Positions 52,421-61,311 of a DNA stretch of 64,000 nt are shown piece by piece. Every line of letters starts with the position of its first letter. The stretch's first letter is position 1. Origin of the DNA: Rhodoferax sp. U11-2br (GTDB taxonomy: Bacteria; Pseudomonadota; Gammaproteobacteria; Burkholderiales; Burkholderiaceae_C); assembly GCF_018619435.1 (NCBI RefSeq), contig NZ_JAHFZF010000011.1, positions 1 to 64,000 on the forward strand. The letters run 5' to 3'. Position numbers and translations under genes: made by a program. The notes beneath the pieces are model-generated. The model had not been told where the DNA came from and searched no databases. It was given only the letters and a program-made list of their open reading frames with translations.

Positions 52421-53812
52421 ATGACCGCATCCGACAACACCCTGTTCAATTCCCTGCCCCTGAACCCGGCCACCCTGGATAACCTGGCGCAGCTGGGTTA
52501 CCTGAGCATGACCCCGATCCAGGCGGCCAGCCTGCCCGCCGCCCTGGCTGGCAAAGACCTGATTGCCCAGGCGCAAACCGGCAGCGGCAAAACTGCCGCT
52601 TTTGGCCTGGCCCTGCTGGAGCGGCTGAACCCGCGCCGGTTTGCGGTGCAATCGCTGGTGTTGTGCCCCACGCGTGAGCTGGCCGACCAAGTCACCGTGG
52701 AAATCCGCCGCTTGGCGCGCGCCATGGACAACATCAAGGTGGTGACGCTGTGTGGTGGCGTGGCGCTACGCGGCCAGCGCGCGTCTCTTGAAAACGGCGC
52801 CCACATCATTGTGGGCACGCCTGGACGTGTGATGGACCACCTGGCGCGTGGTTACCTGAGCTTGGAAGCCCTGAACACCCTGGTGCTCGACGAAGCCGAC
52901 CGCATGCTCGACATGGGCTTTTTCGAGGACATCGCCACCGTCACCAAACAGTGCCCGCCAGAGCGCCAGACGCTGCTGTTCTCGGCCACCTACCCGGAAG
53001 GCATCGACAAGCTGGCCAAACAGTTCATGCGCTCGCCCGAACGCATCACCGTGGCGCCGCCCACCACCTCAGAGAGCCTGATCGAACAACGCTTTTACGA
53101 GGTGACCCGCCCGACCCGTTTCGAGGTGGTGACCAAGCTGCTCAACCACTTCCGCCCGGTCAGCACGCTGGCGTTTTGCAACACCAAACAGCAATGCAAC
53201 GAGTTGGTGGCATACCTGAAACAACAAGGGGTGAGCGCACTGGCACTGCATGGTGATCTGGAGCAGCGCGAGCGCGACCAGGTGCTGGCGCAGTTTGCCA
53301 ACCGCAGCATCTCGGTGCTGGTGGCCACCGACGTGGCCTCGCGCGGCATCGACATCAAGGAGTTAGAGGCTGTGATCAATGTCGACATCACGCCCGACCC
53401 CGAGGTCCATGTGCACCGCATCGGCCGCACCGGCCGCGCCGGTGAAACCGGGCTGGCACTGAGCCTGGCCGCCATGTACGAGATGGGTGCAGTGGGCAAG
53501 ATCGAGCAGTACCAGAACCAGCCGTCTGTCTGGCACAAACTCGAAGAACTTACCCCCAAAGGCTCCGGGCCCTTGCTGCCACCGATGATCACTCTACAGA
53601 TTTTGGGTGGCCGCAAGGAAAAAATTCGCCCAGGCGACGTGCTCGGCGCCCTCACAGCGGATGCCGGTTACAGCCGCGAGCAGATCGGCAAGATCAATGT
53701 CACCGAGTTCACCACCTTTGTGGCGGTGCAGCGCGACATCGCGCTCGAAGCGATGCAGAAACTCAATGCGGGCAAGGTCAAGGGGAAGAGTGTGAAGGTA
53801 CGGTTGCTGTAA
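52421..53812 (+). CDS. dbpA: ATP-dependent RNA helicase DbpA
   Basis: 463 residues. DEAD-box motifs: AQTGSGKT (about 51-58), PTRELADQV, VLDEADRMLD, SATYP, VATDVASRGID and HRIGRTGRAGETG. The C-terminal DbpA RNA-binding domain (ITLQILGGRKEKIRPGDVLGAL onward) recognises hairpin 92 of 23S rRNA during 50S assembly. It starts 120 bases from the divergent M48 gene. The following 540 bases carry no gene but hold two unusual inverted hairpins. Confidence 0.96.
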   Translation: MTASDNTLFNSLPLNPATLDNLAQLGYLSMTPIQAASLPAALAGKDLIAQAQTGSGKTAAFGLALLERLNPRRFAVQSLVLCPTRELADQVTVEIRRLARAMDNIKVVTLCGGVALRGQRASLENGAHIIVGTPGRVMDHLARGYLSLEALNTLVLDEADRMLDMGFFEDIATVTKQCPPERQTLLFSATYPEGIDKLAKQFMRSPERITVAPPTTSESLIEQRFYEVTRPTRFEVVTKLLNHFRPVSTLAFCNTKQQCNELVAYLKQQGVSALALHGDLEQRERDQVLAQFANRSISVLVATDVASRGIDIKELEAVINVDITPDPEVHVHRIGRTGRAGETGLALSLAAMYEMGAVGKIEQYQNQPSVWHKLEELTPKGSGPLLPPMITLQILGGRKEKIRPGDVLGALTADAGYSREQIGKINVTEFTTFVAVQRDIALEAMQKLNAGKVKGKSVKVRLL

Positions 53813-53881
53813 GCGGCAGGCTGTCATCCTGAGTTCCCTCATTTGGTGGGCGGTGCCTCAGGACCCACCTGCGAGGCATGA

Positions 53882-53935
53882 CCTCTGGGCGGGCTCCTCA
53901 TACTGGGGTACCAGAAATCGTCACCCGCCCAGAGG
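53882..53935. repeat. Hairpin element copy 1 with conserved inner sequence
   Basis: CCTCTGGGCGGG (53882-53893) pairs perfectly with CCCGCCCAGAGG (53924-53935). The 30-base interior contains a 21-base block, 53899-53919 (CATACTGGGG...AGAAATC), followed by GTCA. The same block occurs inverted in copy 2. It lies in the 540-base gene-free stretch after dbpA; between the copies (53936-54050) I saw only a small hairpin (ACCGTTCGCC...AACGGT). Confidence 0.8.
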
Positions 53936-54050
53936 CCATACCTAGCTGGCGCTTCGGCCAATCTGAAGGTGGTGGTCTGCCGGAATCATTGGCTCAAACC
54001 GGATTCGGGTTCCCTTCAATACCGTTCGCCTGTCAACGGTGTCGGCGCAG

Positions 54051-54114
54051 CAGCCGCTTGGGGTGACCGCAGATTTCTGGTACCCCAGTATGGGGCGGGC
54101 GCCCCAAGCGGCTG
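54051..54114. repeat. Hairpin element copy 2, inverted, different stem
   Basis: CAGCCGCTTGGGG (54051-54063) pairs perfectly with CCCCAAGCGGCTG (54102-54114). The interior holds the reverse complement of the 21-base block of copy 1 at 54072-54092, with TGAC on the stem side matching GTCA in copy 1. The stem sequences differ between copies yet both pair fully, so pairing appears conserved. From 54115 to 54352 I saw nothing beyond the likely promoter of the next gene. Confidence 0.8.
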
Positions 54115-54352
54115 ATGCGCAGCGCACACCGCTATCGTTTGTGACTCATCAAGCTGGCTCGCTGCAATCCACCCCGTCAAAAGCCCTTGCTTCGGTGCCC
54201 ACACAGTCCCTCACATCACTGACACCTTGTCAGGCAACTTCTGACACTCGGCAGCGCCATATACCGACTTTAGGTTTTGAAGCGGCACGGATACATTCCA
54301 TTTCAACGGATCACATCTCGTGATTCGTGATTGGCAGAAGCAGGAGCACCCC

Positions 54353-54589
54353 ATGACCACCACCACCACCGAAGCACTGAACCCGTTCAGCCTGATGATG
54401 GAGCCCGAGCGCGTGCTGCAGACCATCGCGCAATCGCCCCAGTTGCGCGCCCTGCGTCGCCACAAGCTGCGCCCGCTGGACAAACCGCTGATCCCGCTGA
54501 CATCCGCCGCACTGGCCAGCCGCGCTGCCTATGACGCGATGATCGACGCACAAGCCCTGGACGACCAGGACGACTACCTGCTCAACTGA
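54353..54589 (+). CDS. Small uncharacterised protein
   Basis: 78 residues: MTTTTTEALNPFSLMMEPER then VLQTIAQSPQLRALRRHKLR, ending in an acidic DDQDDYLLN. Not recognised. AGGAG seven bases before the ATG, normal codon use and a clean stop support it as real. It has no membrane segment; the centre is basic and the end acidic, suggesting a small soluble interaction protein. A palindromic repeat lies between it and the next gene. Confidence 0.65.
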   Translation: MTTTTTEALNPFSLMMEPERVLQTIAQSPQLRALRRHKLRPLDKPLIPLTSAALASRAAYDAMIDAQALDDQDDYLLN

Positions 54590-54695
54590 GCACACACCCT
54601 CTCTCGGCGTGCCGCAACGGTGCGCTTTGTGGCCCTTCAAGCGCCACCTTCGGCACAGTTGGCGCGCCAGCAGATCACCACCGGCCTGACTCAAA

Positions 54696-54757
54696 TACTA
54701 TTTAATTAATAGCTTCTAGCCCTTATTGAACAAGGGCTAGAATCATTTTTTATTCAT
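54696..54757. repeat. Palindromic intergenic repeat before the aldo-keto reductase gene
   Basis: TTCTAGCCCTT (54714-54724), seven-base loop, AAGGGCTAGAA (54732-54742), then a T-rich stretch. Eleven perfect base pairs. It ends the small upstream gene and lies 17 bases before the next ATG. Confidence 0.88.
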
Positions 54758-54773
54758 CAATTTGAGGCATTCC

Positions 54774-55808
54774 ATGAGCTACCTTGCCGCGTCCACCCGT
54801 TATGACAGCATGGCTTATCACCGCTGCGGTCACAGTGGTCTCAAACTCCCCGCCATCACCTTAGGGCTATGGCACAACTTTGGTGACGCCACACCGCTGC
54901 AGACCCAGCGCGACATGTTGCACACCGCGTTTGACGCGGGCATCACCCACTTTGACCTGGCCAATAACTATGGCCCGCCCTACGGCAGCGCCGAAACCAA
55001 CTTTGGCGCCCACCTACTCCGCGATTTCAAACCGTATCGCGACGAACTGATCATCTCCAGCAAGGCCGGTTACGACATGTGGCCCGGCCCTTACGGCATT
55101 GGCGGCTCGCGCAAGTACCTGCTGGCCAGCCTGGACCAGAGCCTGCAGCGCATGGGGCTGGACTATGTCGACATTTTCTACAGCCACCGCTTTGACCCCA
55201 ACACCCCGCTCGAAGAAACCATGGGCGCACTGGCCACGGCCGTGCAGCAGGGCAAGGCCTTGTACGTGGGCGTCAGCAGTTATTCAGCGGCCAAAACGCG
55301 TGAGGCCCACGCCATCCTCAAAAGCATGGGCGTGTCTGCATTGATCCACCAGCCCTCCTACAGCCTGCTCAACCGCTGGGTCGAGGAAGACCTGCTCGAC
55401 ACCCTGGGTGAACTGGGCATGGGCTGTATCGCCTTCAGTGCGCTGGCGCAGGGGCTGTTGACCGACAAGTACCTCAATGGTGTGCCCGCGGACGCCCGTA
55501 TCAACCGGCCCGGTGGTGGCTCATTCAAGCCCGATTTCCTGAGTGAAAAAAACCTCAAACACGTGCGCGCCCTCAACGAGATGGCGCAGGCCCGCGGCCA
55601 GAGTCTGGCGCAGATGGCCACCGCCTGGGTGCTGCGGGATGGCAAGGTCACCTCGGCGCTGATCGGCGCCAGCAAACCGGCGCAAATCACCGAGCTGGTG
55701 GGGGCCTTGAAGAACCTGTCGTTCTCGGCAGAAGAGCTGGCCGCCATTGACAAGCAGGCGGTCGAAGGGGGCATCAACCTGTGGCAGCGCTCCTCAACAC
55801 CGGCCTGA
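54774..55808 (+). CDS. gpr: L-glyceraldehyde 3-phosphate reductase (YghZ-type aldo-keto reductase)
   Basis: 344 residues, TIM-barrel AKR. GLWHNFGDATPLQTQRDMLHTAFDAGITHFDLANNYGPPYGSAETNFG contains the catalytic Asp and Tyr, and YDMWPGPYGIGGSRKYLLASLDQSLQRMGLDYVDIFYSHR is characteristic of YghZ. NADPH-binding residues are in LIGASKPAQITELV. The family detoxifies L-glyceraldehyde 3-phosphate and methylglyoxal. GAGG precedes the ATG. Confidence 0.93.
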   Translation: MSYLAASTRYDSMAYHRCGHSGLKLPAITLGLWHNFGDATPLQTQRDMLHTAFDAGITHFDLANNYGPPYGSAETNFGAHLLRDFKPYRDELIISSKAGYDMWPGPYGIGGSRKYLLASLDQSLQRMGLDYVDIFYSHRFDPNTPLEETMGALATAVQQGKALYVGVSSYSAAKTREAHAILKSMGVSALIHQPSYSLLNRWVEEDLLDTLGELGMGCIAFSALAQGLLTDKYLNGVPADARINRPGGGSFKPDFLSEKNLKHVRALNEMAQARGQSLAQMATAWVLRDGKVTSALIGASKPAQITELVGALKNLSFSAEELAAIDKQAVEGGINLWQRSSTPA

Positions 55809-55875
55809 TGCGGCAACCCGGCATGCCTGACCAGCTGGAGTGTGGGCCTGACCACCCGGTTGATGGTGATGGCCG

Positions 55876-55904
55876 CCTTTAGCGGGACCCGGGCCCGCTA
55901 AAGG
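55876..55904. terminator. Strong hairpin between the aldo-keto reductase and diguanylate cyclase genes
   Basis: CCTTTAGCGGG, seven-base loop, CCCGCTAAAGG: 11 perfect base pairs between two convergent genes. A second partial GGCCCGGG pairing overlaps the loop. Confidence 0.65.
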
Positions 55905-55925
55905 CCCGGGTCAACGCACCAGCTT

Positions 55926-58151
55926 TCAAAACAGGGAATCCACAAACCCAGATGTCTGAAACTGGTTTTTGCCCGACTGTTTGGCGCGGTACATCGCCAT
56001 GTCGGCTTGGCGCAGCAACTGCTCCGGACTCACTTCCTTGGCCTGCGGGTAGAAGGCCACCCCGACACTGGCCGAGACCTGCAGCACCGCTGTGCCATAC
56101 AGCACTGGCTGGTTGGCCGCCTGCAGCAGGCGCTGCAACAGCGGGTCGCAGTCGCTCTCTTGTGCCAGGTCCACAATCACGGCGGCGAACTCGTCACCGC
56201 CAAGGCGCGACAAGGTGTCGACCTCACGCAGCGCCAGCCGCATGCGCCGCGCCAGCGTCATCAGCAGGTGGTCACCTGCGTCATGGCCGTGGCTGTCGTT
56301 GACCGCCTTGAAACCGTCCAGATCAATGAACGCCACACCCAGTTTTTGTTGGCGGCGTTGTGCCTGGGCCATCGCGTGTTGCAAACGGTCGGCATGCAAG
56401 GCACGGTTGGGCAGACCTGTCAGCGCATCAAAATGGGCCAGCTGATCGAGGCGGCGTTCATGGGCCTTGCGTTCGGTGATGTCCGAGAACAGCGCCACAT
56501 ACTGGATCACCTGGCCACGCTGGTCGTGCACCGCGCTGATGTGCAGCATCTGGGCGTAGATGTCACCGTCCTTGCGGCGGTTCCACAACTCACCCGACCA
56601 GCTGCCGTGCTGCACCAGGTCTTGCCACAGCTGTTGGTAAAACAGCGGTGTGTTGCGACCTGAGTTGAGCATGCTGGGGGTCTGACCGCGCACCTCGTCA
56701 CGGCTGTAGCCGGTGATGCGGGTGAACGCCGCATTGACATCGATGATGCGGCCATCGGGCGCGGTGATCATGATGCCCTCGATGGCATGGCTGAACACAC
56801 TGGCCGCCACCCGCAATTGCGCCTCGGCCAGTTTGCGCTCGGAGATGTCGCGGATCGAGACATGGATGGCAGGGGCGCCTCCATAAACCATGGCGGTGCC
56901 CTGCACCTCCACATCAAATTCACTGCCATCAAGCCGGACAAAGCGCGACTCCACCATGGGTTCGATCGGCTGGGCCGACTCGATCGCCTGCATGCGTGCG
57001 AGTTGCTGCGCCAGAAAGGCTGGCGCAATGCGTTTTTGGGTCGAGGTGCCCAACAAGTCGGCGCTGGACTTGGCGCCAAACAAGCGCTGCGCGGCCGGAT
57101 TCACATACAAAATGGTGCCACCCCGGTGCACCAGCACCGCCTCGGGCGTGTGTTCGGCCAGCGCCCGGAAGCTGGCCTCGTTGGTGCGCAACTGTTGCGC
57201 CACCTGATGCCGCTCCACCGCCAGCCCGGCCAGACGGGCCAGTTGCGCCAACAGTTCCAGATCTTCGGCACCGGGTGTCGCCGGTGTACCCACCACCACC
57301 GACAACACTCCCAAAACCTGGCCTGACAAAGCCAAAAACGGTTGTGCCCAGCACGCCCCCTGGACAATCGGTTGCCCCAGCTGCGGGGCCAGTGTGCGGT
57401 GCACCGCGAGGTTGGGAATCACCACCCGCTGGCCGCTGGCTGCAGCCGCAGCACAGGCCCCCTGACCCCGTCCCACATCCTGGCCATCCACCAGCCGCAA
57501 TGTGTCATCAGACACACCGGCCGAGGCCACCACCTGCAGGGTCTGGCCACAACCGTGGCCGGGTGTCACCAGCGCCACCAGACAGGCCTGCTCAGGCTGC
57601 AAGCCGCGCAACCCGTCTGCCAGCACCTGCAGCAGATGCGGCAGTTCAGCACCATTGGCCAGCAGCTCAAGAATCTGGCTGCGCAGTTGCTCAAACTGTG
57701 TCTGGTACCAGCGCGCCGTGATGTCCCGGCCCATGCTCAGGATGCCGTCGGCCTGCCCATCTGCATTGCGCAACACCACTTTGGTGATCTCCAGCAGCGC
57801 ACGCCGTGAACCAGCCGCCGCGCTGGCCCAGCACTCGCCCACCACAGGCTGTGTGGCGGCCAGACAGGTCTGGTCCAGCTGGTGGTAACGCTGCGTGTCT
57901 TCGGGGGACAACAGGTCGGCGTTCGTGCGGCCACACAAGCGCAGGGCAGGCAATCCGGTGAAGGTCTCAAAGGCGGAGTTACACGCTAGGTAGCGGCCCT
58001 GCGGGTCTTTGAGCCAGACCATCTGCGTCACATGTCCAAAAAGCGCCTGAAAGCGCTGAGGTGACGCGACCAAGGCATGCGTATGCCCACTCCCGGCACG
58101 CTCATCCTGTCCCAATTGCGCCAGCAACTGGGTGAACAGATCAACCAACAC
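55926..58151 (-). CDS. Multi-PAS/GAF diguanylate cyclase
   Basis: 741 residues from GTG, no membrane segment. Order: PAS (about 33-140), GAF (about 165-315), PAS (about 320-440), PAS (about 450-570), GGDEF (about 575-735) with intact LSRLGGDEFAAVIVD. There is no EAL domain and no clear RxxD inhibitory site. It should make c-di-GMP in response to cytosolic signals read by the three PAS and one GAF domains. A hairpin lies beyond its stop. Independent of the membrane GGDEF/EAL protein at 20555. Confidence 0.93.
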   Translation of the reverse strand: MLVDLFTQLLAQLGQDERAGSGHTHALVASPQRFQALFGHVTQMVWLKDPQGRYLACNSAFETFTGLPALRLCGRTNADLLSPEDTQRYHQLDQTCLAATQPVVGECWASAAAGSRRALLEITKVVLRNADGQADGILSMGRDITARWYQTQFEQLRSQILELLANGAELPHLLQVLADGLRGLQPEQACLVALVTPGHGCGQTLQVVASAGVSDDTLRLVDGQDVGRGQGACAAAAASGQRVVIPNLAVHRTLAPQLGQPIVQGACWAQPFLALSGQVLGVLSVVVGTPATPGAEDLELLAQLARLAGLAVERHQVAQQLRTNEASFRALAEHTPEAVLVHRGGTILYVNPAAQRLFGAKSSADLLGTSTQKRIAPAFLAQQLARMQAIESAQPIEPMVESRFVRLDGSEFDVEVQGTAMVYGGAPAIHVSIRDISERKLAEAQLRVAASVFSHAIEGIMITAPDGRIIDVNAAFTRITGYSRDEVRGQTPSMLNSGRNTPLFYQQLWQDLVQHGSWSGELWNRRKDGDIYAQMLHISAVHDQRGQVIQYVALFSDITERKAHERRLDQLAHFDALTGLPNRALHADRLQHAMAQAQRRQQKLGVAFIDLDGFKAVNDSHGHDAGDHLLMTLARRMRLALREVDTLSRLGGDEFAAVIVDLAQESDCDPLLQRLLQAANQPVLYGTAVLQVSASVGVAFYPQAKEVSPEQLLRQADMAMYRAKQSGKNQFQTSGFVDSLF

Positions 58152-58300
58152 GCGTGTTACTTCCCTGGCTTGCCCTCACCGGGACAGCCCCTCGCGCGGG
58201 GAACCCAGCCCGGTGGCAAAAAGAAGTCAACAACATCACACGCTGAACCTTGAACTTGAGTTTGTTACATATCGGCAGAATTTACCCGTTATTGAGTGGT

Positions 58301-58330
58301 CTGACTATCCCCCGATTGGGGGATAGTCAG
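58301..58330. promoter_or_regulatory. Perfect hairpin in the leader of the universal stress gene
   Basis: CTGACTATCCCCC, GATT, GGGGGATAGTCAG: 13 perfect base pairs closed by four bases, followed by CAAGGAGAA. It ends 60 bases before the usp ATG. Either an RNA leader structure or a DNA operator. Confidence 0.6.
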
Positions 58331-58390
58331 CAAGGAGAACTAGAACACACTGTGGTTAAACTGGTTGTTCACCGTTCAAGGAGACACTTG

Positions 58391-58810
58391 ATGAAGATTT
58401 TGCTGGCCGTCGACGGCAGCCCCTACACCAAAAAAATGTTGGCCTACCTGGCCGCCCACGAGCTGTTTTCCCCCAAAAACGACTACACCGCCGTGACCGC
58501 CCAGGTGGTTTTGCCGTCGCAAGCCCGCTCCGCGCTGGGTAAGGAACTGGTGAACAAATATTATGAAGAAGAGGGCCTGCGGGTGATGGCGCCGGTCACC
58601 AAATACCTGCAACGCCATGGCATCACACCGAAGTTCGTCTGGAAAACCGGCCGCCCCAGCGAACTGATCGCCAAAACCGCCACCGAGGGCAAGTTTGACC
58701 TGGTGGTGATGGGTTCCCACGGCCATGGCGCACTGCTCAACCTAGTGATGGGTTCGGTCGCCACCGAGGTGCTGGCGAGCTGCAAAGTGCCGGTGCTGAT
58801 CGTGCGCTGA
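58391..58810 (+). CDS. Universal stress protein A family
   Basis: 139 residues. MKILLAVDGSPYTKKMLAYL is the UspA start, and VVMGSHGHGALLNLVMGSVATEVLASCKVPVLIVR holds the G-x2-G-x9-GS ATP-binding motif, so it is probably an ATP-binding Usp. AAGGAG lies upstream of the ATG. Such proteins are induced by starvation, oxygen limitation and other stresses. The leader contains a strong hairpin. It is convergent with lysE across a palindromic repeat. Confidence 0.94.
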   Translation: MKILLAVDGSPYTKKMLAYLAAHELFSPKNDYTAVTAQVVLPSQARSALGKELVNKYYEEEGLRVMAPVTKYLQRHGITPKFVWKTGRPSELIAKTATEGKFDLVVMGSHGHGALLNLVMGSVATEVLASCKVPVLIVR

Positions 58811-58836
58811 GAGCGCCGCAACCCACTCTTTTTTCC

Positions 58837-58881
58837 ATAGCTTCTAGCCCTTTATAAACAAGGGCCTGAAGGCTATTTTTA
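58837..58881. repeat. Palindromic intergenic repeat (usp/lysE)
   Basis: ATAGCTTCTAGCCCTTTATA, AACAAGGGCCTGAAGGCTAT, then TTTT. It separates convergent genes and probably terminates both. Confidence 0.85.
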
Positions 58882-58886
58882 GATGC

Positions 58887-59540
58887 TTAGCGCCCATATA
58901 AGGTGCCATGCCATGCCGTCCACCCTGCCGCCAGCATCAGTAACACCCCCACGCCGCGCCCGATGGCCACTTGTGCTGCCGGGTTACGACGCAACCACTG
59001 CTCGATGCTGCCCGCACCCCAGGCAAAACTTCCGTAGATGAGGATTTGCGTGATGGCGATGATCAGGCCCATCAGCACCGCCTGCACACCCAGCGGACCA
59101 TATTCGGACCGCACAAACTGCGGAAACACCGCCACCATGAACACATAGGCCTTGGGGTTCATCAGGCAAGACACGACCCCGCGCCACATGGTTTGCTGCA
59201 CGGTCAACCGCGGCACCCTACCGACTTCACCCAGCGCCGCTGCTCCACGCCACAGACACCAGCCGATCCAGGCAATGTAGAGCGAGCCCGCCAGCAGCAA
59301 CACGGTGAACGCCAGCGGGTACAGCGTCAGCAGCAGCCCTAAACCCAGCGTGGCCATGGCGACATGCAGCATGCCGCCGCCCACAATGCCCACCACCGCT
59401 GCCATGCCCAGCTTGCGCCCACCCGCCAGCGCACTGGCCACCACATAGGCCATGTCCATGCCGGGCACGGCGATGATGCCCAGCACCATCAAGCTGAACA
59501 GCCAAAGGTGGCTGGTGTGGGTCAAAAGCAAGTTATCCAT
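58887..59540 (-). CDS. LysE-family amino-acid exporter
   Basis: 217 residues with about six helices. IAVPGMDMAYVVASALAGGRKLGMAAVVGIVGGG is the LysE N-terminal motif (P-G-P/M-x2 in the first loop), and SCLMNPKAYVFMVAVFPQFV is the conserved NPK loop. Exports amino acids or homoserine lactone-like compounds; substrate unknown. It is divergent from the YafY-type regulator gene, a likely local regulator. Confidence 0.92.
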   Translation of the reverse strand: MDNLLLTHTSHLWLFSLMVLGIIAVPGMDMAYVVASALAGGRKLGMAAVVGIVGGGMLHVAMATLGLGLLLTLYPLAFTVLLLAGSLYIAWIGWCLWRGAAALGEVGRVPRLTVQQTMWRGVVSCLMNPKAYVFMVAVFPQFVRSEYGPLGVQAVLMGLIIAITQILIYGSFAWGAGSIEQWLRRNPAAQVAIGRGVGVLLMLAAGWTAWHGTLYGR

Positions 59541-59642
59541 GGTTCAGTCCTTGATGGCGCCAGACGCGGCGGCTTGACATGAACTTTAGGCAGGCATGCG
59601 GACAGAATGTGTCCTAATGGGGCTCGCTCAGGTTCTAAACTG

Positions 59643-60608
59643 ATGCCTATGTCCACCCCCACCAATCGCGTGCTGGCCCTGCTGGAACTTTTACAAAACG
59701 CCGACGAACTCCCCGGTGCGGCGTTGGCGCACCAGCTCGGGGTGGACAGTCGCACGCTGCGCCGCTACATCGTCAAGCTGCAAGACATGGGCGTGCCGGT
59801 GCAGTCGGTGCGCGGGCGTTATGGCGCTTACCGGCTGATGCCTGGCTGCAAGCTGCCGCCTTTGATGTTGACTGACAAGGAAGCGGTGGCCGTGTCGGTG
59901 GGGCTGCTGTTTGCCCGGCAGTTGGGACTGGCTGACACGGTGGACGGGGCCCACAGTGACCAGGCCAAGCTGGAGCGGGTGATGCCGCCGGCGTTGCGCG
60001 GCAAACTGCGGGCGGTGTCGGGCGTGGTACAGCTGGAGCTGTCGCAACCCGTGGCCAGCATGCACAGCGAATCGTTGTTGGAGATGAGCTCAGCCGCCCA
60101 AGAACGCTGCCGGGTGCGCCTGCGCTACCAAGCCGCCAATCAGGACGTGAGCGAGCGGGAGTTTGACTGCTACGGCCTGGCCTGGCGCAGCGGACGTTGG
60201 TACGCTGTGGGCCACTGCCATCTGCGCGGGAATTTGCGCTCGTTCCGGCTTGATCGGATTGAGTCAGTGACACCCCTGACCGTCAGCTTTTTGGCCCCGT
60301 TTGACTTTGATGCCGTTCGACACCTGGCGCTGGGCTTGGCCACCCTGCCCCGCACCCATGCCATTGTGGTACGGCTCAAGACCAGCCTGGCCACGGCGCA
60401 GACCGAGTTGTTTGATGCCATTGGCCTGTTCCGGCCACTGGAAGATGCCGTCATGCTGTACAGCCAGGCCGATGACCTGCCCTGGTTTGCCCGGCAACTG
60501 GCTAGGGTGTCGTTTGACTTTGAGGTGCTTGAGCCGCCTGAGCTGCAGGACGCCATCAAAGCCTGCGCGCAGCGTTTGCTGGGGCAGGTGACACCCCGAG
60601 TGGCCTAG
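59643..60608 (+). CDS. YafY-family HTH-WYL transcriptional regulator
   Basis: 321 residues. The N-terminal winged helix (RVLALLELLQNADELPGAALAHQLGVDSRTLRRYIVKLQ) is the HTH_11 type. The WYL domain follows, with FDCYGLAWRSGRWYAVGHCHLRGNLRSFRLDRIESV containing a WYA variant of the ligand-binding WYL motif. Probably regulates the divergent LysE exporter in response to a nucleotide or small ligand; inferred. ATG 59643 was chosen; ATG 59649 and GTG 59607 are alternatives. Confidence 0.92.
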   Translation: MPMSTPTNRVLALLELLQNADELPGAALAHQLGVDSRTLRRYIVKLQDMGVPVQSVRGRYGAYRLMPGCKLPPLMLTDKEAVAVSVGLLFARQLGLADTVDGAHSDQAKLERVMPPALRGKLRAVSGVVQLELSQPVASMHSESLLEMSSAAQERCRVRLRYQAANQDVSEREFDCYGLAWRSGRWYAVGHCHLRGNLRSFRLDRIESVTPLTVSFLAPFDFDAVRHLALGLATLPRTHAIVVRLKTSLATAQTELFDAIGLFRPLEDAVMLYSQADDLPWFARQLARVSFDFEVLEPPELQDAIKACAQRLLGQVTPRVA

Positions 60609-60614
60609 ACTAAG

Positions 60615-60664
60615 TTGCTACGTTATTAATAACTTATTGCCCTCTACCCATAAGGGCTAACGGG
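60615..60664. repeat. Palindromic intergenic repeat (yafY/tetR)
   Basis: TTATTGCCCTCTACCCATAA followed by GGGCTAACGGGCAA. The left arm is partly decayed (GCCCTC). The stop codon of the convergent TetR gene lies within the right arm. Confidence 0.7.
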
Positions 60665-61274
60665 CAATCAGACCCTCAAAACAGGTGCTCAGCACCAACT
60701 CGGTGATCTGCTCGTCGGTGAACAGGCCGCCCATCTGCAGAAACTCCACCACCGAGTCGCAGGCGCGGGCGAAAAAGGTGTACAAAATCGCGATCGCTGG
60801 CAGCTTGGCGCTGAGCTGGCCAGCCGCTTGCGCCGCTTCTATCCAGGCACCGAGGCGGTCGCTGACCTCCATCAGGCCGTCCATGTAATCGTTGTTGGCC
60901 ATCAGGGTGGCGCGCAGGCTGGAGTTCTGGCTCGGCAAGGTGGGCATGTCACCAGCCAGCTTGACCTGCAGCACCCAGCGCACCACCGCGCGCAAATTCT
61001 GCAGCGGGTCGGCCTCGGGCGGCAAACTGCTGATGAACTCCTGGGCGCGCTGCATCACCCGCACCATCGCTGCCGCAGCCAGGTCTTCCTTGCTGGGAAA
61101 GTGTTTGTAGAGGCTGGCCTTGGCAATGCCGACCTGGGCCGCCACCTCGTCCACCGTCATCGCGTCAAAGCCTTTTTCGGCCAGCAGGCGGTTGACAGCG
61201 TGAACAATGGCGTCTTCACGCACCTGCAGCATGCGTTGTTTGAACGAGGTTTTGGGGGTGTCGATGGCGCTCAT
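60657..61274 (-). CDS. TetR-family transcriptional regulator
   Basis: 205 residues. The HTH reads IVHAVNRLLAEKGFDAMTVDEVAAQVGIAKASLYKHFPSKEDLAAAA, a canonical TetR N-terminus. The C-terminal ligand domain is diverged. Its stop is inside a palindromic repeat. No obvious target; it is tandem with the ArgP-type regulator gene, 37 bases downstream of that gene's end. It might be transcribed with it. Confidence 0.93.
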   Translation of the reverse strand: MSAIDTPKTSFKQRMLQVREDAIVHAVNRLLAEKGFDAMTVDEVAAQVGIAKASLYKHFPSKEDLAAAAMVRVMQRAQEFISSLPPEADPLQNLRAVVRWVLQVKLAGDMPTLPSQNSSLRATLMANNDYMDGLMEVSDRLGAWIEAAQAAGQLSAKLPAIAILYTFFARACDSVVEFLQMGGLFTDEQITELVLSTCFEGLIAR

Positions 61275-61311
61275 GGCTGAATTTTAGCCGCCAAATTCAC
61301 ATCTTGATCTG

